A DNA stretch of 18,589 nucleotides. Source: an uncultured Saprospiraceae bacterium. Lineage in GTDB: Bacteria > Bacteroidota > Bacteroidia > Chitinophagales > Saprospiraceae. Under the pieces are notes generated by a model, which worked only from the letters and a program-made list of their open reading frames with translations, had not been told where the DNA came from and did no database searches. The DNA lies in the NCBI GenBank assembly GCA_937921525.1, contig CAKZUM010000243.1:1-18589 (forward strand). Reading direction: 5' to 3'. The position numbers were made by a program, and so were the translations under genes. How positions within the stretch are numbered: position 1 is the stretch's first letter; each line of letters opens with the position of its first letter. Positions 9,901 through 16,982 of this stretch are shown here, one piece after another.

Positions 9901-12900
9901 CTGTTTTGGTAGCTACACCAATAGATATGACAGTTACTGCTGGTAGTCAAAGTTTAGGTATGACTACGGTGACTATGGAATTAAATAATGGTACCGTTAC
10001 CCAAATCAATGGAAATAGCTGTACCGACTGTGAAAGTGCGCTCAACTTTGGTTTTGCACTTAGTGGAACGAATACTATTAGTGGTTCGGTCTGTTTGGAT
10101 GATGGAAGTGAAGATGGGGTTTGTAGCACAGGAGGAGAGGCTTTGTTGGAAGAAATGACGCTGTATTTATATGACGAACAAGCTAATTTCTTAGGACAAA
10201 CGATGACCAATTCAATGGGGCAGTTTGTTTTTGATGGATTACCGAATGATACTTATTTGGTGTCTTTAAATAAAAGCGAAGAACCTATTAGTTTAGCCTA
10301 TTTGACAACAACGGCTACACAGACACCTGCTACTAATTTAACTGCTACTACTTATGGTGCTTATCAATTAGTTTCAGTAGGAGGAGGTATGGTGACAGGA
10401 TTAGATTTTGCTTTTACCGTAGATGTAGAGGTGGATATGGGTGATTTACCCGCTCCTTATCCAACCCAGATGATGGATGCATATACAGGAGCGTACCATC
10501 TTGTTCCGAATCCACCTACGCTCTATTTAGGTACTTCAATTGATTCTGAACCTTTATCTATTCAAAATCAATCAGGTACTGGAGATGATGAAGATAATTC
10601 GGATGACGAAGACGGATTGAACACTATTGAAGAATGGCTTTGGACCGCAGGGGAAACTGCAACTGGAAACGGAGGCTCCGCTACGGTAGAAGTGAATGGA
10701 GATGGATGGCTAATCGTATGGATGGATTTTAATAGAGATACTGATTTTGATGATCCAGGAGAAATAGTAGTTAATCAAGGAGTTCAAACAGGGAGTTACA
10801 ATTTTGAGTTTGATATTCCTTCGGATACAGAAACAGATATTGATGATCCCGTTTATTCCAGAGTACGATTATTTCCTAGTCGACCTTCTATCCCACAAGA
10901 TGCTTATTATGGAAGTGCTGTTTTAGGAGAAGTGGAAGATTATGCCATCGTGATTTGCGATAATGTAAATGACCCAGGTGAGATAGGAGCTTATGAAGGA
11001 TTTTGTGGAACTTTTACTGCCAACGAAATTGCATCTCTACGTGATGCAACGGGTGGAAGTAAAAGTGCTTTCAAATATCAATGGGAAGAAAGTTTGGATT
11101 ATGGACTTACTTGGAATGCCATAAACGGAACCAACAAAGCCACCTATAAGCCTGGTGTTATTAACCAAACAACTTGGTTCAGAAGAGGGGCAAGAAGAGC
11201 TTCTTGTCGTTCTTGGGTATATTCTAATATTGTCAAAAAAGAAGTAATTGTAAATTTCTCTGCGGCGGGTATTATTAGTGGAGATGAATCTGTATGTGGT
11301 ACTTACGATCCTTCAGAAATCCTAAGTGAAACTGCACCTAATGGTGGTGAAGGAGGGACTATTGAATTTAGCTGGGAAGAAAGTACGGATAGCATGACTT
11401 GGACGACGATAATTGGAGCAGACTTAGAGACCTATGCCCCTTCTACTATTAATCAAACTACTTGGTTTAGACGATTAGCTAGAAGAGCTTCTTGTTCTCA
11501 TTGGTTGATTTCTAATATTGTAAAAAAAGAAGCTCGAATTATTGTTACTGCAACTATCACAAATGCACCTGCTGATGCAAACTGGGTATGCCAAGGCAAT
11601 ACCTACGAATTTTCGGCTACTGATGTAGGAATACCCGCAACCTATACCTGGGATTTTGGTAACAATACAACAGCAACACAAAGAACAGGTATTGGAGCAC
11701 ATTTAGTAACTTATAGTGTACCTACGGATTCTTTATCAATTGTGGAAAAAGTCAAACTGATAGTTACAGCAGAAAATTGTCCAGTTATGGATTCTATTGA
11801 TCTTACCGTACATCCTCTTGCTTTTATTCACGAAGTAGAAGTGATTGGGCCAATTACTTGTGGAGGCACTACTGGCGTTATTGATTTAAAAATAACCCAA
11901 GAAAAAGATTCTTGTGTGATGGTTAGTTTGGATGGAGGATTGACTTGGGAATCAGAGCAAGTAACTACTTTCACTAATTTATCCGCAGGCACTTACCATG
12001 TTTTGAGTCAATATTGTAATCAGGAATGTCCAAATGATTATGGTCTGGTGACACTATCAGATCCAGTAGAGATAATCGCTATAAATGATACAATCATTAA
12101 TAATTGTCCAGGGGCAGGTTTAATTGGCAATGTTGCTATTAATGATGAAAATTTAGTAGATCCTGCTTTTTCTGTCACAGATACACCCCAACACGGAACA
12201 GTTGTTTTGAAAAATAATGGAGAATTTGCTTATACTCCAACAACTATTTATTGTGGCTTAGATGAGTTTTCTTATCAGGTTTGTAATCAAGTAACCAACT
12301 GTTGTGCTACTGCTTTAGTAACGATTTCTTTGTTGGATGATATAGCTCCCTTCTTAGTAAATGTACCAGCAGACATTACCATGAGTTGTGATGAAGCTAT
12401 TCCAACATTTGCTCTTGTGGAGGCAAGAGATAATTGTAATACCATTACGATGAATACGGACGAACTGAGTACTAAAGGAACGGATGGTTGTTCGATTTAT
12501 AATCATACTCTTACTCGTGTTTGGTCGGCTACGGATATATGTGGAAACACAGGAACGGAGCAACAAACCATTGAAATACAGGACAAAACGGCTCCAGACA
12601 TTTTTAGAATTTATACTTTGCCAAACGGCAAGAGAATGGTAGCAGGCGTGATGGAAAATGTAACGCATCGTTGGAAAACAATCCAGCTGCCGATTGATTT
12701 CGTAACTACGCCTATCATTTTTACGCAAGTTATTTCTGAGAATAACCAAAGCCCAGTTATTGCCAGAATTCAGAACATCGCTAAAACACAGTTTGAACTA
12801 AAAGTACAAGAAGAAGAAGCCAATGACGATATTCACGATACTGGAGAAAATATTGCTTGGATTGCTATGGAAGAAGGCGGTTTTTCTAGCCCGTATAACT

Positions 12901-15900
12901 GGGAAGTTGGAAAAATGAATTTAAATAATCTTTCTACAACGCTTTCTTTTTCTAAAAACTATAGTAAACAACCTGCCTTGTTTTCAGGCATGCAATCTTT
13001 CAACGAAAATGATCCAGCGACTATTTATGCCAGCGGCTTAACAGCAAGCAGCGTGGAACTCAAATTGAATGAGGAAGCGTCTGAAGATACAGAAATAAAC
13101 CATGCTTTTGAAACAACAGCCTATTTGGCTACAGATGAAATGGGTTTAATTACGGATGCAAAAGGTAGCATTATCGGCGAAGTAGGTAGAATGCCTATGG
13201 CCTCAGGAATTATTAACATCAAATCTGCTAACACTTATTATAATCCAGTAATTATTGCCAATTATCAAGAAGGAATAGATGAAGATCCTGCTTTGGTAAA
13301 AGCAAGAATTGTTGCTGACAATCAATTTGAAATTTTCTTAGATCACTGGGAATATCAACATCAAGAAGAGCATGGAAGTGGAGTGATCTCGTATATGATT
13401 ATAGAAGGCAGTTTGTCATTAGACAGAGAAAAAATTTGCACCTATGGTACGGATAGTTTAGAAATAGGTGTGGATATAGTAGCGATTGATAATTGTGATT
13501 ATACGATTGATCTAGAATTCACAGAACAAGTTTCAGATAATGGTTTTGGAAATTTAGTTCAAAGAGTTTGGTCTGCAACTGACGACTGTGGCAATACGAT
13601 GATTCTTAATCAAGATGTATCTTGTCAGGGAATCACCTTAAGTGCAAAAGCCTTCTTACAAGGAGCTGTTATTGATGAAAATGAACTGGGCTTAATGCGA
13701 GATGATTTGCGGAAACTAAATTTAATTCCTCTCCAAGAACCTTATACAGATTTGCCCGAGTTTAAGCAGGTTGGTATAGGTGGCGGTGAAGAAGTGGATG
13801 AAAATTTATTACTGATAACAGGCCCTGATGCAATAGTAGATTGGGTATTGGTAGAGTTAAGAGATGCCAACGACCCTTCTATTATATTAAATACTCAATC
13901 GGCCTTATTACAGCGAGATGGAGATATTATGTCACCCAAAGGAGACGAAAGACTTACTTTTGAAAATATGTTACCCGGCAATTACTATGTTTCTATCAAG
14001 CATAGAAATCACTTAGGGTTGTATTCTTTATACCCGTATAATTTCAACTTGGTTACTACTTCATTTATAGATTTTACAGATCCTTTCACTCCTGTGATGG
14101 GAGATGTTCCCGGAGCTGATTGTGGCGGTAAAAGAGCTATGTGGTCAGGAGATATTAATGGGGATGCTAAAATTATTTTTCAAGGCCCACAGAATGATGT
14201 TTTCCAAATGTTCTTACATATTATGTTGGAAGAAGAGAACACGGATTTGTTATCTAATTTTATTGTCACAGGGTATACTCAAAAAGATTTTAATCTAGAT
14301 GGAAGTATTATTTATCAAGGACCAAATAATGATCGTTCTAGATTGTTGTACCAGACAATTTTAAACCATCCCGATAATCAAAATGATATTCCCAATTTTA
14401 TTTTAGAAACAGGTGTAGAAAAGAATGAAATAACAGTTGATAGCAATTGGACAAAGTTAGATACCTGTTCAATTGATAACACCCTTTCGATTTGTGATTT
14501 TGATAAAGATGGAATCCACAATGAAATTGATTTGGATAAAGACAATGATGGCGTTCCAGATTCTTTAGATGTAGATATCTTCAATAAAAATAGTGATTCT
14601 GATGGAGACGGTTTGAGTGATGATGAAGAAACAGGAAAAGATGGACAATATGATGCAGCTACGGATTCTAATCCATTGAGTGCCTGTGATCCAAACACGA
14701 TAAATTGCACAGGTATAGATGAAGATGGCGATGGTTTTTTCGCTAATTATCCGCTAAATCACATGCAATATGACGGAGATGATATGGAAAGTTGTTTTCC
14801 AGATTTAAGTAATAATAATTGTGATTGTAAGGATGATGATAAGGATGGTAAAATAGTCATTTGTCACATTCCTCCGGGCAACCCTGCTAATAGAAAAACT
14901 AAGACAGTTAGTCTTTCTGGTTGGTTACATCATAAAGCACATGGAGATATTTGTGGTCCATGTAATTATGACGAAGACTATGATGGGGTTCATGAAAAAG
15001 ACGATATTGATCCTACGGATCCAAATTCTGATAGTGATGGTGATGGCATTTCTGATAGTATGGAAACAGGTGGTGACGGCAAATATGATGAAGGAATAGA
15101 CATGAATCCTTTATTGGCAGATTCGGATGGAGATGGAATATCAGATGGGGAGGAAGACGCTAATAAAAATGGACAAATGGATGCAGGCGAAAGCAACCCT
15201 CTAGTCTTTTGCGATCCAATAAATAGCAACCCAGCCTGCGATTTTGACGGGGATGGACAATTGAATGAGACAGACCATGATGATGATAATGATGGCGTTT
15301 TCGATTGGTTAGATGCGGAAAACTATAATCCAGAAAGTGACAGTGATGGTGATGGGCAAAGCGATGGGCAAGAAAAAAATGCGGAAACTGATCCTTTGGA
15401 CGCCTGTAGTCCAGTGGTCTCTACTGCATGTATTGGAGAAGATATAGACGAAGATGGTTATTTTAGTAATTATCCATTTGATCATACATTATTTGATGAA
15501 AATGATGAAAATTATTGCGTACCTAATAATGAAAACTGTAGCCCTAATTCAGCGCCGATAGACAGCGATCAAGATGGTATTTATGATGCAATAGAAATAG
15601 GCGAAGATAATGTATATAACGAAGGCAAAGATACCGATCCTTATAATAATGATACGGATGGAGATGGTCTGCTGGATGGTGAAGAAGACGCTAATCGAAA
15701 TGGACAATTAGATGCAGGCGAAAGCGATCCATTAGAATCGTGCGACCCTATGCTTATTGGCGCATACTGTGATTTTGATGGTGATGGATGGATTAATATT
15801 TTAGACTGGGACGACGATGGCGACGGAGTAGTGGATTATGTAGATGCTAATAAATTTGATTCTAATAGTGATACCGATAACGATGGTATTTCAGATTATG

Positions 15901-16268
15901 AGGAGACAGGTGGGGATAGCTATCACCATTTTCATGACTCTAATCCTAGAAATCCGTGTAGCCCAAATGCCAGTGCAGCTGCATGTATAGGAACAGATAA
16001 TGACTATGACGGTTTTTATACGGGAGTAGATGCTTCGGATCCTTTATTTGATGGAGACGATAATAATGCCTGTTTTCCAGATACAACCAATGGTGCATGT
16101 GAGTGCGACAACGTGAAAAATAAAGGAAAAATGTTTATTTGCCACCGTCCCTTTGGCATGACTTCTACTGCTAAATTTACGCTTAAAATAAACGCAAGAG
16201 ATTGGGCGCACCATAAAACTCATGGAGATACTTGTGGTCCTTGTAGAGAAGAGAAGAAGAAAAATTAG
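3981..16268 (+). CDS. Giant secreted adhesin-like protein: SdrD B-like, YWTD propeller, GEVED, lectin-like, TSP3
   Basis: This 4095-residue exported protein has a signal peptide (hydrophobic core LLLCIVSIG, likely cut after LFA near residue 22; the nearby Cys does not make a good lipobox). Approximate domains are: conserved N-terminal region 24-355; DUF11-like 360-510; SdrD B-like unit 1 at 514-631; half a DUF11-like domain 632-658; YWTD-type propeller 660-951; beta-rich domain 968-1125; rest of the DUF11-like domain 1136-1240; SdrD B-like units 2-8 at 1243-2150; GEVED domain 2153-2320 (GEVEDYA); twin Ig-like repeats 2327-2524 (FRRGARRASC, FRRLARRASC); PKD-like 2525-2612 (YTWDFG); SprB-like 2613-2697; Big_9-like 2700-2787; HYR-like 2788-2873; three H-type-lectin-like units 2874-3150; second HYR-like unit and FLQGA region 3151-3360; dockerin-like pair 3385-3475; and TSP3-like repeats from 3504 interrupted by two Cys/His...CGPC modules (3624-3664, 4049-4089). 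It ends in a basic tail, EEKKKN. It is likely a cell-surface or matrix adhesin; the ligand is unknown. No T9SS sorting domain is visible. Confidence 0.92.
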   Translation: MARIFTLLLCIVSIGCTNLFATNPIGDLRIELLELHNLVVDHNIQTPAGASPKSVYIGAKICNDGVNDLEDVFAYIGNNTQNTPGIYPTTTASGVSYTGTFSFIHQGGQQDASRFIGKIKAGECITQYWLVEYPLMDSNNNRVTGAISNQEDDLQLSYDVWAKATDNGIDLTTSSSNTVKCRAEISAMANKIWPNNTAKVPSELLAAFPNLEQGWRETTNTSHAGASVALEGVWFDLGNIRQGFDNDGDYTYDYNFLLQPVGNPGVFDANCYRLVKVHGLVAIKLRGGALKIIEFEDQMHFSNNPTDNTGAVGFVYYEFAALNDGCSSNLSPYQEVASGRNNEKFNADFGTGGGTLISTEIETTFNGAASTATPGNSTLFNLNFTNESTTDTLGLLDYNLPLVFTATIPTNTTYKASSAETNNTLPNGMDVTILYSTNGGTTWETTPPPAESISHIQWWLNRSFNPQDAVNITFGVDVPSDFQAPLITTATEVSIGNNDPIAVNDLTALVNGTHTIDVVVFEDDGTNNGIHANEMQEGGESGLSNVMLELYFDENRNGIVDDTDFLITKASTNTGGTYTFGNLMDGYYLVVIDEENSVIPDLWHNTTPVVYEISNLANNTTAYIGFAPILTAEIEIQNGVTNFNEGDSINMTIDIANHIYQNVDNTIASNNAEGLYSNYENKLYWIEENYQNGSSVEDNVLTLDPTGSLTESSITSEPSSGDKIGVAVDLVNGYVYWTDTGTEDIRRSNLDGSNVITLIDTDATGGNNPHRVELDLVNNKIYWLETASHRLRRANLDGSNIETVLDNNVIGFNSVSIAVDAVNSQVYVGIQNAILKTNLDGSGSSTIINSTHVSHPYDIEIDATNRKMYWIDDNQKVIKRANLDGSSIETIWNCGSDCAGVGLALDVKGDALYWTISNKIFKSTLAGFSADPNGIPDVIYTAANGTLRDIEFGTPTTSIPTGSNTINQTYDLWINHDDKRSYLPTNNLYGAPDGNYAEGFWGNLILGGAFSVPNTTANITKVELVAKVYYEGAILDEQFTVLLHENGKGNNFIAQNIPTADFINFNSATNGGEIVLDVTDAKPNWSFSDFTDTYDNGMGFLFQATNNGSNGNAKPYIDAIGFRITTDEMVQSSSSNPTVTIKPNAIVETLPVSYNYDPNKITFIEAIPQPSSVDEENGIITWDDLEKLEPGATQISLQFEALDPGSTAITTTTNVAVDSAKLVGHTLLNDTSDIQTITINPLGSITGMLWSDVDADGWQGAIGFESNTDKLLAGVTVSLYACYYNGSVLYPASSTSKTCTSSKNKGAWQLVKTIEVDKEGNYRFDALDNGYYYVEIDETSFNGTISQSSDPDETSGTCNICDNRWGNPSANLATFSPINSLNNIEEINFGYSVSPTIGGTVYRDANGNGTINNGEIPLAGVTVELQSPSCTAGVSCPTEVTDESGKYTFANLNPSNNYVIKVVEATLPTNMTWSSTYESDNSANNNIALSLSTGEQNSENNFGFYPRASSSITGQIFYDWDEDGTQDASDEGIESIEVVLYEDTNGNGQVDPLEDAQIRVVNTDNQGNYVFNNLPPGDFIVVVMDEAIPYTEGQSADPDEINSCTNCDGSTYLSNIDGNTNNGNNNFGYRVSGKGTLGGHVWLDGNNDGTINNVEDKLALVSIMLQVDLNGDGVSQTVASHLSNQDGTFQFTGLPDGLYKVVINTIDENLPKDGYNHTVFPVTSTSQKIQIVGGEVTTINNTYCANCSDRILFGFNYPGFIESRIFYDANGNGTQDWGEEGIPNVTVYLCPNDGLVCTATNAIKTVQTSNGTESTAAGFYLFDNLIPNHYTIGVNTNTLPNNLNANDLTAAPKADGNPCYSPLDINDPNYALLSAACNNQAAAIYVPNSGGVSWASFGYQPTGTVGESIWFDQNKDGIKDDTEEGIANVSVILTNTTSITLEGITYASNTYKDTIYTDFDGLYNYRNLPNGIYSVLVATPIDMTVTAGSQSLGMTTVTMELNNGTVTQINGNSCTDCESALNFGFALSGTNTISGSVCLDDGSEDGVCSTGGEALLEEMTLYLYDEQANFLGQTMTNSMGQFVFDGLPNDTYLVSLNKSEEPISLAYLTTTATQTPATNLTATTYGAYQLVSVGGGMVTGLDFAFTVDVEVDMGDLPAPYPTQMMDAYTGAYHLVPNPPTLYLGTSIDSEPLSIQNQSGTGDDEDNSDDEDGLNTIEEWLWTAGETATGNGGSATVEVNGDGWLIVWMDFNRDTDFDDPGEIVVNQGVQTGSYNFEFDIPSDTETDIDDPVYSRVRLFPSRPSIPQDAYYGSAVLGEVEDYAIVICDNVNDPGEIGAYEGFCGTFTANEIASLRDATGGSKSAFKYQWEESLDYGLTWNAINGTNKATYKPGVINQTTWFRRGARRASCRSWVYSNIVKKEVIVNFSAAGIISGDESVCGTYDPSEILSETAPNGGEGGTIEFSWEESTDSMTWTTIIGADLETYAPSTINQTTWFRRLARRASCSHWLISNIVKKEARIIVTATITNAPADANWVCQGNTYEFSATDVGIPATYTWDFGNNTTATQRTGIGAHLVTYSVPTDSLSIVEKVKLIVTAENCPVMDSIDLTVHPLAFIHEVEVIGPITCGGTTGVIDLKITQEKDSCVMVSLDGGLTWESEQVTTFTNLSAGTYHVLSQYCNQECPNDYGLVTLSDPVEIIAINDTIINNCPGAGLIGNVAINDENLVDPAFSVTDTPQHGTVVLKNNGEFAYTPTTIYCGLDEFSYQVCNQVTNCCATALVTISLLDDIAPFLVNVPADITMSCDEAIPTFALVEARDNCNTITMNTDELSTKGTDGCSIYNHTLTRVWSATDICGNTGTEQQTIEIQDKTAPDIFRIYTLPNGKRMVAGVMENVTHRWKTIQLPIDFVTTPIIFTQVISENNQSPVIARIQNIAKTQFELKVQEEEANDDIHDTGENIAWIAMEEGGFSSPYNWEVGKMNLNNLSTTLSFSKNYSKQPALFSGMQSFNENDPATIYASGLTASSVELKLNEEASEDTEINHAFETTAYLATDEMGLITDAKGSIIGEVGRMPMASGIINIKSANTYYNPVIIANYQEGIDEDPALVKARIVADNQFEIFLDHWEYQHQEEHGSGVISYMIIEGSLSLDREKICTYGTDSLEIGVDIVAIDNCDYTIDLEFTEQVSDNGFGNLVQRVWSATDDCGNTMILNQDVSCQGITLSAKAFLQGAVIDENELGLMRDDLRKLNLIPLQEPYTDLPEFKQVGIGGGEEVDENLLLITGPDAIVDWVLVELRDANDPSIILNTQSALLQRDGDIMSPKGDERLTFENMLPGNYYVSIKHRNHLGLYSLYPYNFNLVTTSFIDFTDPFTPVMGDVPGADCGGKRAMWSGDINGDAKIIFQGPQNDVFQMFLHIMLEEENTDLLSNFIVTGYTQKDFNLDGSIIYQGPNNDRSRLLYQTILNHPDNQNDIPNFILETGVEKNEITVDSNWTKLDTCSIDNTLSICDFDKDGIHNEIDLDKDNDGVPDSLDVDIFNKNSDSDGDGLSDDEETGKDGQYDAATDSNPLSACDPNTINCTGIDEDGDGFFANYPLNHMQYDGDDMESCFPDLSNNNCDCKDDDKDGKIVICHIPPGNPANRKTKTVSLSGWLHHKAHGDICGPCNYDEDYDGVHEKDDIDPTDPNSDSDGDGISDSMETGGDGKYDEGIDMNPLLADSDGDGISDGEEDANKNGQMDAGESNPLVFCDPINSNPACDFDGDGQLNETDHDDDNDGVFDWLDAENYNPESDSDGDGQSDGQEKNAETDPLDACSPVVSTACIGEDIDEDGYFSNYPFDHTLFDENDENYCVPNNENCSPNSAPIDSDQDGIYDAIEIGEDNVYNEGKDTDPYNNDTDGDGLLDGEEDANRNGQLDAGESDPLESCDPMLIGAYCDFDGDGWINILDWDDDGDGVVDYVDANKFDSNSDTDNDGISDYEETGGDSYHHFHDSNPRNPCSPNASAAACIGTDNDYDGFYTGVDASDPLFDGDDNNACFPDTTNGACECDNVKNKGKMFICHRPFGMTSTAKFTLKINARDWAHHKTHGDTCGPCREEKKKN
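5959..6835 (+). other. YWTD-type beta-propeller segment of the 4095-residue protein
   Basis: Repeating units carry a YW strand followed by an Arg/Lys-rich turn and LDGS: KLYWIEE, YVYWTDTG...RRSNLDGSN, KIYWLETA...RRANLDGSN, QVYVGIQN...KTNLDGSG, KMYWIDDN...KRANLDGSS and ALYWTISN. Five or six blades are readable, as in the six-bladed LDL-receptor type propeller. The bacterial equivalents are usually scaffold or ligand-binding domains. The D-x-x-N/V-G/N-K-(I/V)-Y-W pattern is clear. Confidence 0.75.
7708..10440 (+). repeat. Tandem array of seven SdrD B-like domains
   Basis: Seven consecutive units of 110-150 residues each begin with (I/V)xGxV(F/W)xDxNxDG-type calcium-binding strands (TVYRDANGNGT, QIFYDWDEDGTQ, HVWLDGNNDGT, RIFYDANGNGTQ, SIWFDQNKDGIK). 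They continue with a G(K/N/T)YxFxxLPxGxYxVxV strand and end in NNFGF/NFGY-like strands. An eighth, separate unit lies upstream at about 5520-5870. Arrays like this make stiff, calcium-stabilised rods in surface adhesins such as staphylococcal Sdr proteins. The last unit (10068-10440) has Cys residues and a weaker Asp motif. Confidence 0.8.
10437..10940 (+). other. GEVED domain
   Basis: This segment opens with MGDLPAPYPT, has the acidic GDDEDNSDDEDG stretch, then WMDFNRDTDFDDPGE, and closes with GEVEDYAI. That order is typical of the GEVED family seen in secreted bacterial proteins, often beside SdrD B-like domains. The function of the family is not established. Confidence 0.8.
10960..11545 (+). 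repeat. Two near-identical Ig/PKD-like repeats
   Basis: Two units of about 98 residues share CGT(F/Y), WEES, (W)xxI(N/I)G, YxPxxINQTTWFRR, ARRASC and SNIVKKE. The matching stretch beginning at about 11160 and again at about 11450 is also strongly conserved in DNA, pointing to a recent duplication or to gene conversion. A cysteine pair in each unit probably forms a disulfide. Confidence 0.7.
14490..16250 (+). repeat. Asp-rich TSP3-like repeat tail with two Cys/His modules
   Basis: The tail has repeated calcium-loop motifs such as DSDGDGISD, DDDNDGV and DEDGDGF, spaced by Cys-containing linkers (LSACDP, LDACSP, RNPCSP). Two modules with Cys-His-x-Pro ... His-His-x-x-His-Gly-Asp ... Cys-Gly-Pro-Cys sit at about 14850-14970 and 16125-16245. 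Part of the region is internally duplicated: the units starting at 15120 and 15651 are nearly the same. The family suggests a calcium-dependent, flexible or extended stalk. Confidence 0.8.
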
Positions 16269-16297
16269 AATTTTTAATAGAAGACTTATCCTTTATC

Positions 16298-16330
16298 TCG
16301 ATAGAAGGTCAATCCATGACCTTCTATCGA
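16298..16330. terminator. Long hairpin between convergent genes, probable bidirectional terminator
   Basis: A perfect 14-bp stem (16298-16311 with 16317-16330) closes on the loop ATCCA, 29 nt after the stop codon of the giant gene and 40 nt from the convergent stop at 16371. Weaker pairing extends outward (CTTATC at 16285-16290 with GATAAG at 16339-16344). No run of T follows on either strand, so it is not a textbook intrinsic terminator. Its position suggests it ends transcription in both directions. Confidence 0.6.
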
Positions 16331-16370
16331 AAAATGAAGATAAGGTGAATTGTATAAAGAAATAGATCAT

Positions 16371-16964
16371 TTACACATCCCATCCATACCGATCCCAATC
16401 TTCCTCAAAATCAATATCTGATAAAGCGGGCAAAAGCACATAATCCAAATCTAATGCCTTAATGCGTTGTTTCGTATCTTCCAGCACACTAGCAGTACTC
16501 CAAGCTATATCATCGAAAACGCTAGGGGCATATTGGTTCATGCCCAGCAAATAATAGCCGCCATCTAGTGCAGGACCAATTACAAAAGAATGTTTTTCTA
16601 ACTGTCGGAAAGCTACTTTTACTATAGCAGGTGTTAGGGAAGCACAATCACTACCGATAATCACTACCTTTTGATGATCTTGAAAAGCCTGTTGAAAAGC
16701 TGTCTTCATTTTTGTTCCTAAATCTCCTGTAGCTTGTAGATGCTTTTTAAAATCTACGATTGACCAATTATCGTTGGGATGTATTTTTTGACTATAGAAT
16801 AGTAAGCGGTCTGAGGAAACGGATAATGCTATATTTCTTGTGTGTTCCATTAAAGCCTTATAGATGGCTAATGCTCTTTCATCACCTACTGTTTTGGCCA
16901 AGCGGGTTTTTACTTTTCCTAACTCTGGATTTTTTATAAAAATTATAAGGGCATTATCATTCAT
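16371..16964 (-). CDS. DUF2064/COG3222 family transferase (TIGR04282-like)
   Basis: This 197-residue protein has a nucleotide-diphospho-sugar transferase-type fold. Visible motifs are NPELGKVKTRLA (residues 12-23), DLGTKM (81-86), IIGSDCASLTP (102-112; most relatives have Cys-Pro here) and IGPALDGGYYLLGMN (129-143). The family includes predicted glycosyltransferases linked to radical-SAM or arsenosugar clusters, but no such genes are seen in this window, so the substrate is unknown. Length is typical and the protein is probably cytosolic: no signal peptide or membrane segment is seen. The ATG at 16964 lies 18 nt after the plug gene stop, so the two are probably cotranscribed. A convergent hairpin follows its stop. 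Confidence 0.85.
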   Translation of the reverse strand: MNDNALIIFIKNPELGKVKTRLAKTVGDERALAIYKALMEHTRNIALSVSSDRLLFYSQKIHPNDNWSIVDFKKHLQATGDLGTKMKTAFQQAFQDHQKVVIIGSDCASLTPAIVKVAFRQLEKHSFVIGPALDGGYYLLGMNQYAPSVFDDIAWSTASVLEDTKQRIKALDLDYVLLPALSDIDFEEDWDRYGWDV

Positions 16965-16982
16965 AATAGGAATGGGTATTTT

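Noticed and set aside
12354..12749. 131-codon minus-strand frame inside the giant gene
   Set aside because: It lies antisense to a clearly coding, paralogue-conserved region and encodes no recognisable protein.
14378..15229. Ser/Pro-rich minus-strand frames opposite the Asp-rich tail
   Set aside because: The reverse complement of Asp-Gly-Ser calcium-loop codons yields Ser/Pro-rich frames automatically; these are shadows.
14490..16100. Regularly repeated GATGGAGATGG-like DNA, possibly a CRISPR or tandem repeat array
   Set aside because: The repeats follow the reading frame and vary at codon third positions; they encode TSP3-like motifs and have no spacer structure.
16350..16366. Near match of TTGTATAAAG-AATAGA to the first 17 bases of the window
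   Set aside because: It is short, AT-rich and has no structure around it; chance similarity is the simplest explanation.
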